Part shown: positions 52,570-56,120 of the stretch, one piece after another
How the letters are laid out: the number at the start of each line of letters is the position of its first letter
How positions within the stretch are numbered: the stretch's first letter is position 1
Source: Eubacteriaceae bacterium
Lineage (GTDB): Bacteria > Bacillota > Clostridia > Eubacteriales > Eubacteriaceae
Direction of reading: 5' to 3'
Assembly (NCBI GenBank): GCA_030156895.1
Contig: JASGLP010000013.1
Location: 1 to 56,120, forward strand
DNA length: 56,120 nucleotides
Notes under the pieces: model-generated
Told to the model about the DNA's origin: nothing
What the model saw: only the letters and a program-made list of their open reading frames with translations
The model's database searches: none
Made by a program: the position numbers and the translations under genes

Positions 52570-53895
52570 ATGAGCGCAAACTTAGTAGAATTAGTACAAA
52601 GCGCCGGCATTGTAGGTGCCGGCGGGGCGGGTTTTCCGACCCAGGTCAAAATAAACTGTACCGTTGACACAGTTGTGGTTAATGGCGCAGAATGTGAACC
52701 TTTATTGCGCGTTGATCAACAACTAATGGATCTGGAGGCTGTTAAAATGTTGACAGCGCTCCAGGCCGTTATGGATCAAACACAAGCTAAGGAAGGCATT
52801 ATCGGCCTTAAGAAAAAATACAAACCTGCGATTGAATCATTAACAAAAGAATTAGTGGCCTTTCCAAAAATCCGCATTCATCAAATGGGTAACTTTTATC
52901 CGGCTGGTGATGAACAGGTACTGGTGTATGAAACCACTAAAAGGATCGTACCAGAAGGCGGAATACCGTTAAATGTTAACACTATGGTTATAAATGTGGA
53001 GACACTTCTTGGCATTTATGATATAATGACCGCAGGAAAGCCTGTAATCGATACATATGTGACATTAACTGGTGAAGTAAAAAGACCTTTAACCACTAAA
53101 CTACCGCTGGGGATTACCGTTAAGCAAGCGTTGGAAGTGGCAGGCGGGACTACAATTGATGAATTTGTCGTTATCAATGGTGGTCCGATGATGGGGAAAA
53201 TTGTCGATGTGGATTCTACAATCACTAAAACGACAAAAGGGCTGATTGTTCTGCCTAAGATGCATCCTCTAATCATTTCAAAAACAAAACCAGTTAAAGA
53301 ATCCATGAAAATGGCAGCAATTGCCTGCATGCAGTGTAACTACTGTACTGAACTATGCCCAAGATATGCCTTGGGACATAATTTGGAACCACACAAACTG
53401 ATGCGAATTGCCGCATATGCTTCGACCCTGGATACGTCCACCCAAGCTACAAACGCATTTCTATGCTGTGAATGTGGCTTATGTCAATATGCATGTGTAA
53501 TGGACTTGCAACCTTGGAAGATCAATACCATGCTCAAGCGAGAACTTGGCGGGCGAGGGATCAAAAATCCACATCATAACGCTCCGGAGGCAGCTGTACC
53601 ATTTAGGGAAGGCAAGCAATTCAATGTTTACCGTTTAGTATCACGATTGGGACTGACGAAGTATGATCTTCCGGCTCCGATGGTTGAAACGGAAAATAAT
53701 TATAAAAAAGTTAGCTTGCTTCTATCTCAACATATTGGTGCACCAGCTCAACCGATCGTTAAAGTTGGGGAACAAGTGGATCAAGGTCAACTCGTAGCTG
53801 AAATACCGGAAGGTAAATTAAGCTCCAGGATTTTTGCTAGTATTAGCGGTAGAGTTTCTGCCGTAGATGGTGATAAAATCATCATCGAGTCCTAA
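52570..53895 (+). CDS. pduS: Cobalamin reductase PduS (RnfC-like)
   Basis: A 441-residue flavo-iron-sulfur protein. The glycine-rich GIVGAGGAGFPTQVK motif and the SLBB-like region (VTLTGEVKRPLTTKLPLGITV) are shared with RnfC/Nqo1. Two [4Fe-4S] motifs follow: CMQCNYCTELCP and CCECGLCQYACV. The C-terminal barrel reads IVKVGEQVDQGQLVAEIPEG. PduS reduces cobalamin for PduO. The start at 52570 with GAGGTG upstream is preferred over GTG 52561. It could also link electrons across the shell to PduT. Confidence 0.92.
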   Translation: MSANLVELVQSAGIVGAGGAGFPTQVKINCTVDTVVVNGAECEPLLRVDQQLMDLEAVKMLTALQAVMDQTQAKEGIIGLKKKYKPAIESLTKELVAFPKIRIHQMGNFYPAGDEQVLVYETTKRIVPEGGIPLNVNTMVINVETLLGIYDIMTAGKPVIDTYVTLTGEVKRPLTTKLPLGITVKQALEVAGGTTIDEFVVINGGPMMGKIVDVDSTITKTTKGLIVLPKMHPLIISKTKPVKESMKMAAIACMQCNYCTELCPRYALGHNLEPHKLMRIAAYASTLDTSTQATNAFLCCECGLCQYACVMDLQPWKINTMLKRELGGRGIKNPHHNAPEAAVPFREGKQFNVYRLVSRLGLTKYDLPAPMVETENNYKKVSLLLSQHIGAPAQPIVKVGEQVDQGQLVAEIPEGKLSSRIFASISGRVSAVDGDKIIIES

Positions 53896-53918
53896 ATCAT
53901 ATTTAAAGGGGGATAATT

Positions 53919-54872
53919 ATGGACTTTACATTATTAATTGCTGCTTTCGGTGGTGGCTTGTTAGCCACAATGATGGGCGGGCTTTTTGCCTTTGTTATGA
54001 CTGGTTTAACCGTTTTGTGTGCCGTTTTGGCAGGCGTTGCGGGATCTCCAGCAGTTGGAATGATTTCTTTCGGTTCTGTATTCGGACCACACGTAGCATT
54101 CGCTGGTGCTGTAGCCGGTGCTGCTTATGCCATGACTAAAAATCACATTGAAAATGGCCAGGATATCGTCACACCACTTGTTAAATTTGGTGATCCAATG
54201 GTATTAATCGTTGGTGGTATCTTCGGTATGGTAGGATTCCTGATTCAGTATATTTGGGGTCCATTACTGGGAACTTTAGCTTTCGACGGTTTACTGGGCG
54301 AAGGCGCAGGTGCTGGTTGGACTGACACAGTTGCTTTAACAGTAGCAACATCTGGTATTATTGTACGTTTAGTATTTGGTAAAACTGGTCTTACAGGAAA
54401 AACACCTGCTGGCGAAACTAGAGCCTGGGTGCCAACTGGAAACCGTTTAGCCTTTGTTTTAACTTATGGCTTAGGAATTGGTATCGTCTTTGGTGGAGTA
54501 GCTGGTGCATTAGGTGTTGCTGCTGATACAAGCGAACTGGCAGCTGCTTTATTTGCTTCTGCTAATGTAATCGGATTTGGTATTGCAGCTGTTTCACTGA
54601 TCCTGATTCACATGGGCTTCCATTTTGAAGGATGGCATCACATTGTACTGCCAGCAACAACAACCGCAATGATTATGTTTACTGCAACTGCTAGCCCATT
54701 TGTAGCAATCATTGGTGGTGCTATCGCTGGTATGATTACAGCATTTATGGGTGAATGGGCAGCTATGACTTTCAACAGCCATGCCGATACCCACATCGAC
54801 CCTCCTGCAGTAACAATCTGTTTATTCCAGATTATTAACTTTGTAATTCTGTCAGGAATCGTGTTTGCTTAA
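53919..54872 (+). CDS. Multi-pass membrane protein of unknown function in the pdu operon
   Basis: A 317-residue protein with about eight to ten transmembrane helices and many small residues. It begins DFTLLIAAFGGGLLATMMGGLFAFVMTG. Two histidine-rich stretches stand out: MGFHFEGWHHIVLPA (about residue 231) and NSHADTHIDPPA (about residue 288). I do not recognise it as PduF or another known diol facilitator. AAGGGGG precedes the start; it lies between pduS and pduT in the same direction. A transporter for the diol or a metal, or a redox-linked membrane protein, would fit, but nothing in the sequence decides. Confidence 0.6.
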   Translation: MDFTLLIAAFGGGLLATMMGGLFAFVMTGLTVLCAVLAGVAGSPAVGMISFGSVFGPHVAFAGAVAGAAYAMTKNHIENGQDIVTPLVKFGDPMVLIVGGIFGMVGFLIQYIWGPLLGTLAFDGLLGEGAGAGWTDTVALTVATSGIIVRLVFGKTGLTGKTPAGETRAWVPTGNRLAFVLTYGLGIGIVFGGVAGALGVAADTSELAAALFASANVIGFGIAAVSLILIHMGFHFEGWHHIVLPATTTAMIMFTATASPFVAIIGGAIAGMITAFMGEWAAMTFNSHADTHIDPPAVTICLFQIINFVILSGIVFA

Positions 54873-54935
54873 TCAAAGCTTAGAAGAAAATTGGTAAATT
54901 AATTCATTCACAGTATAGAAGAAAGAAGTGGTATT

Positions 54936-55484
54936 TTGAAAAAAGCAGTTGGTTTTATGGAATTTAAAAGCATTCCAGTTGCGATTGAAGCGACCGATGA
55001 AATGCTGAAATCCGGTAATGTTGAGCTGCTGATGGCCTCACCTCTTTGTCCCGGTAAATACGTTACGATTATCGGTGGAGATGTGGGTGCTGTAGAAGCA
55101 TCAATCAAACACGGAGGTCAGATCGGTGGCATTCATATGCTGGAATCCTATGTGATCCCAAATATCCACGAAGACGTTTTGCCGGCTATGCTTGGCGCAG
55201 GCGAAATCGGGGATGTGAAATCACTGGGAATTGTTGAAACGATTAATGCAATAACTTCAGTTCAGATTGGCGATATTTGTGCAAAAGCATCAGATGTCGA
55301 ACTTTTAGAAATCAGAATTGCAAGAGGCTTGGGTGGAAAAGGCTATGTATTAATCACTGGCGAAATTTCTTCTGTTAAAACAGCAATCGAAGCGGCTAAA
55401 AATGATATGTCAGAATCAAACTTAATTACGAGTTACTCTGTCATCTCGTCACCGCACAAAGATATCAAGAAAATTTTGTTTTAA
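54936..55484 (+). CDS. pduT: Microcompartment shell protein PduT (BMC-T with Fe-S site)
   Basis: A 182-residue protein with two BMC domains. PduT trimers carry a [4Fe-4S] cluster at the pore, held by one cysteine per subunit; here Cys38 in MASPLCPGKYVTIIGGD sits at the matching place. The second half begins SLGIVETINAITSVQIGDICAKASDVEL. The start is TTG at 54936 (GAAGAAAGAAGTGG upstream). It may pass electrons across the shell, for example with PduS. A terminator follows. Confidence 0.9.
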   Translation: MKKAVGFMEFKSIPVAIEATDEMLKSGNVELLMASPLCPGKYVTIIGGDVGAVEASIKHGGQIGGIHMLESYVIPNIHEDVLPAMLGAGEIGDVKSLGIVETINAITSVQIGDICAKASDVELLEIRIARGLGGKGYVLITGEISSVKTAIEAAKNDMSESNLITSYSVISSPHKDIKKILF

Positions 55485-55510
55485 TAAAAGAAAATATAGA
55501 AAAAAAGATA

Positions 55511-55540
55511 AAAACAAATGGCTTCGGTCATTTGTTTTTT
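55511..55540 (+). terminator. Terminator at the end of the pdu operon
   Basis: AAAACAAATGGC and GTCATTTGTTTT pair around a TTCG tetraloop (closing C-G, one G-T), followed by more T. It is 26 bp after the pduT stop. Confidence 0.85.
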
Positions 55541-55552
55541 AATATCAGGTGA

Positions 55553-55593
55553 TTTTTTTCTATAAATGGACCAGGGTCATTTATAGAAAAAAA
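55553..55593. other. Second hairpin, in the leader of the repeat-protein gene
   Basis: TTTTTTTCTATAAATG and CATTTATAGAAAAAAA form a perfect 16-bp stem with a 9-nt loop (GACCAGGGT). It ends 17 bp before the start at 55611, just before the ribosome binding site. Its apex, AAATGG...GGTCATTT, resembles the preceding terminator. It could be a terminator, an attenuator or an operator. Confidence 0.55.
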
Positions 55594-55610
55594 ACAAAAA
55601 GGAGGTTGTC

Positions 55611-56120
55611 ATGGCCAGAAAAAATAAAACGAAATCTCAATTAGTAAAAGAATCTACACAGGAAAACTCTCAATCCAGCAATTCAAACGAAGTGGAGAAG
55701 GAAGATATGGGTAAACTTGATGATTTCTTAAAAAAGGTCGGCAGTGCTATTACTGGTAAAGAAAATAAAGCCGATGAATCGGATCAAAATGCTGTCGAAG
55801 CTGCGGCATTAGCGGCAAAAGAAAAGGAAGTTGAAGCAAAGCAAAAGGCTGAAGCTGAAGCAAAGAAAAAAGCGGAAGAAGAAGCCAAGCAGATGGCCGA
55901 AGCTGAAGCTATGAAAAAAGCAGAGGAAGAAGCTAAGAAGAAGGCCGAAGCTCAAGCCAAGAAAAAAGCTGAGGAAGAAGCAAAAGTAAAAGCGGAAGCC
56001 GAAGCTAAGAAAAAAGCCGACGAAGAGGCTAAGAAGAAAGCGGAAGCAGAAGCCAAGAAGAAAGCTGAAGAAGAGGCTAAAGTAAAAGCGGAAGTGGAAG
56101 CTAAGAAAAAGGCTGAAGAA
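55611..56120 (+). CDS. Lysine/alanine/glutamate octad-repeat helical protein (partial)
   Basis: The frame opens at ATG 55611 behind AAGGAGG and runs off the window end; 170 codons are visible. Residues 1-70 are polar (MARKNKTKSQLVKEST, then MGKLDDFLKKVGSAITGKE, a short amphipathic helix). From about residue 75 there is a strict 8-residue repeat alternating AEAEAKKK and AEEEAKKK, a 16-residue unit with small changes (AKQM, AKVK, ADEE). Its charge pattern predicts a long single alpha-helix or coiled coil, as in TolA-like stalks. No signal peptide is seen, so it is probably cytoplasmic. It follows the pdu operon directly, but a role in microcompartment positioning is speculative. Confidence 0.75.
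   Translation, partial: MARKNKTKSQLVKESTQENSQSSNSNEVEKEDMGKLDDFLKKVGSAITGKENKADESDQNAVEAAALAAKEKEVEAKQKAEAEAKKKAEEEAKQMAEAEAMKKAEEEAKKKAEAQAKKKAEEEAKVKAEAEAKKKADEEAKKKAEAEAKKKAEEEAKVKAEVEAKKKAEE

Noticed and set aside
55830..56120. 24-bp periodic repeats as a possible CRISPR array or minisatellite
   Set aside because: The repeats have no spacers and lie in one continuous reading frame coding an octad-repeat protein.

Overview
The window looks like chromosome from a low-GC, Gram-positive anaerobic acetogen, most likely Acetobacterium or a close relative in the Eubacteriaceae. That is an inference from gene content: a B12-dependent 1,2-propanediol microcompartment operon with a PocR-type two-component system, a D. 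gigas Mop-like molybdenum hydroxylase, Firmicute-type ribosome binding sites and frequent TTG/GTG starts. No database search was possible.

Layout. (1) 1-7592: the tail of a probable nucleoid-associated protein gene, then a molybdenum hydroxylase unit: mop-like aldehyde oxidoreductase behind a near-consensus sigma-54 promoter, an XdhC-type maturation factor, a sigma-54 activator, a C_GCAxxG_C_C protein and a DUF308 membrane protein. (2) 7600-7836: first copy of a 175-bp palindromic element flanked by duplicated terminator hairpins. A second copy, inverted, is at 17747-17968. (3) 7956-12149: type IV pilus-like operon with five prepilin-like proteins and PilM/N/O-like proteins but no motor genes. 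It converges on a MarR-like gene with a lysine-rich N-terminus. (4) 13069-17746: BMP-type nucleoside ABC importer. (5) 18086-22008: aroB-aroA-aroC-chorismate mutase plus a small membrane protein. (6) 22198-27984: pyruvate carboxylase, and a convergent cell-surface Ig-like/beta-helix protein. (7) 28403-37553: an unusual cluster of a STAS protein, two GH3-family acyl-adenylating enzymes, a heterodimeric ABC exporter and two tandem RimK-like ATP-grasp ligases, closed by a terminator. It looks like an uncharacterised pathway that makes and exports an amide-linked product. (8) 37688-37763: tRNA-Ala(GGC), minus strand. (9) 38064-55484: a PocR-type sensor kinase (frameshifted in a run of seven G), an AraC-type response regulator, and the microcompartment operon: pduA/J-like, pduB, pduCDE, pduGH, a pduK-like shell gene, pduL, eutJ-like, a flavoprotein with a PduM-like tail, pduN, pduO, pduP, pduS, an unrecognised membrane protein and pduT. 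(10) 55611-end: start of a lysine/alanine/glutamate-rich octad-repeat protein, cut by the window edge.

How the parts work together. In the microcompartment, diol dehydratase (PduCDE, kept active by PduGH and supplied with adenosylcobalamin by PduO, with PduS as cobalamin reductase) makes an aldehyde. PduP oxidises it to acyl-CoA and PduL converts that to acyl-phosphate, inside a shell of PduA/J, PduB, PduK-like, PduN and PduT proteins. The alcohol dehydrogenase and acyl kinase that would complete the pathway are not in this window. Ribosome binding sites, short gaps and overlaps suggest the operons described, but transcript boundaries are inferred.
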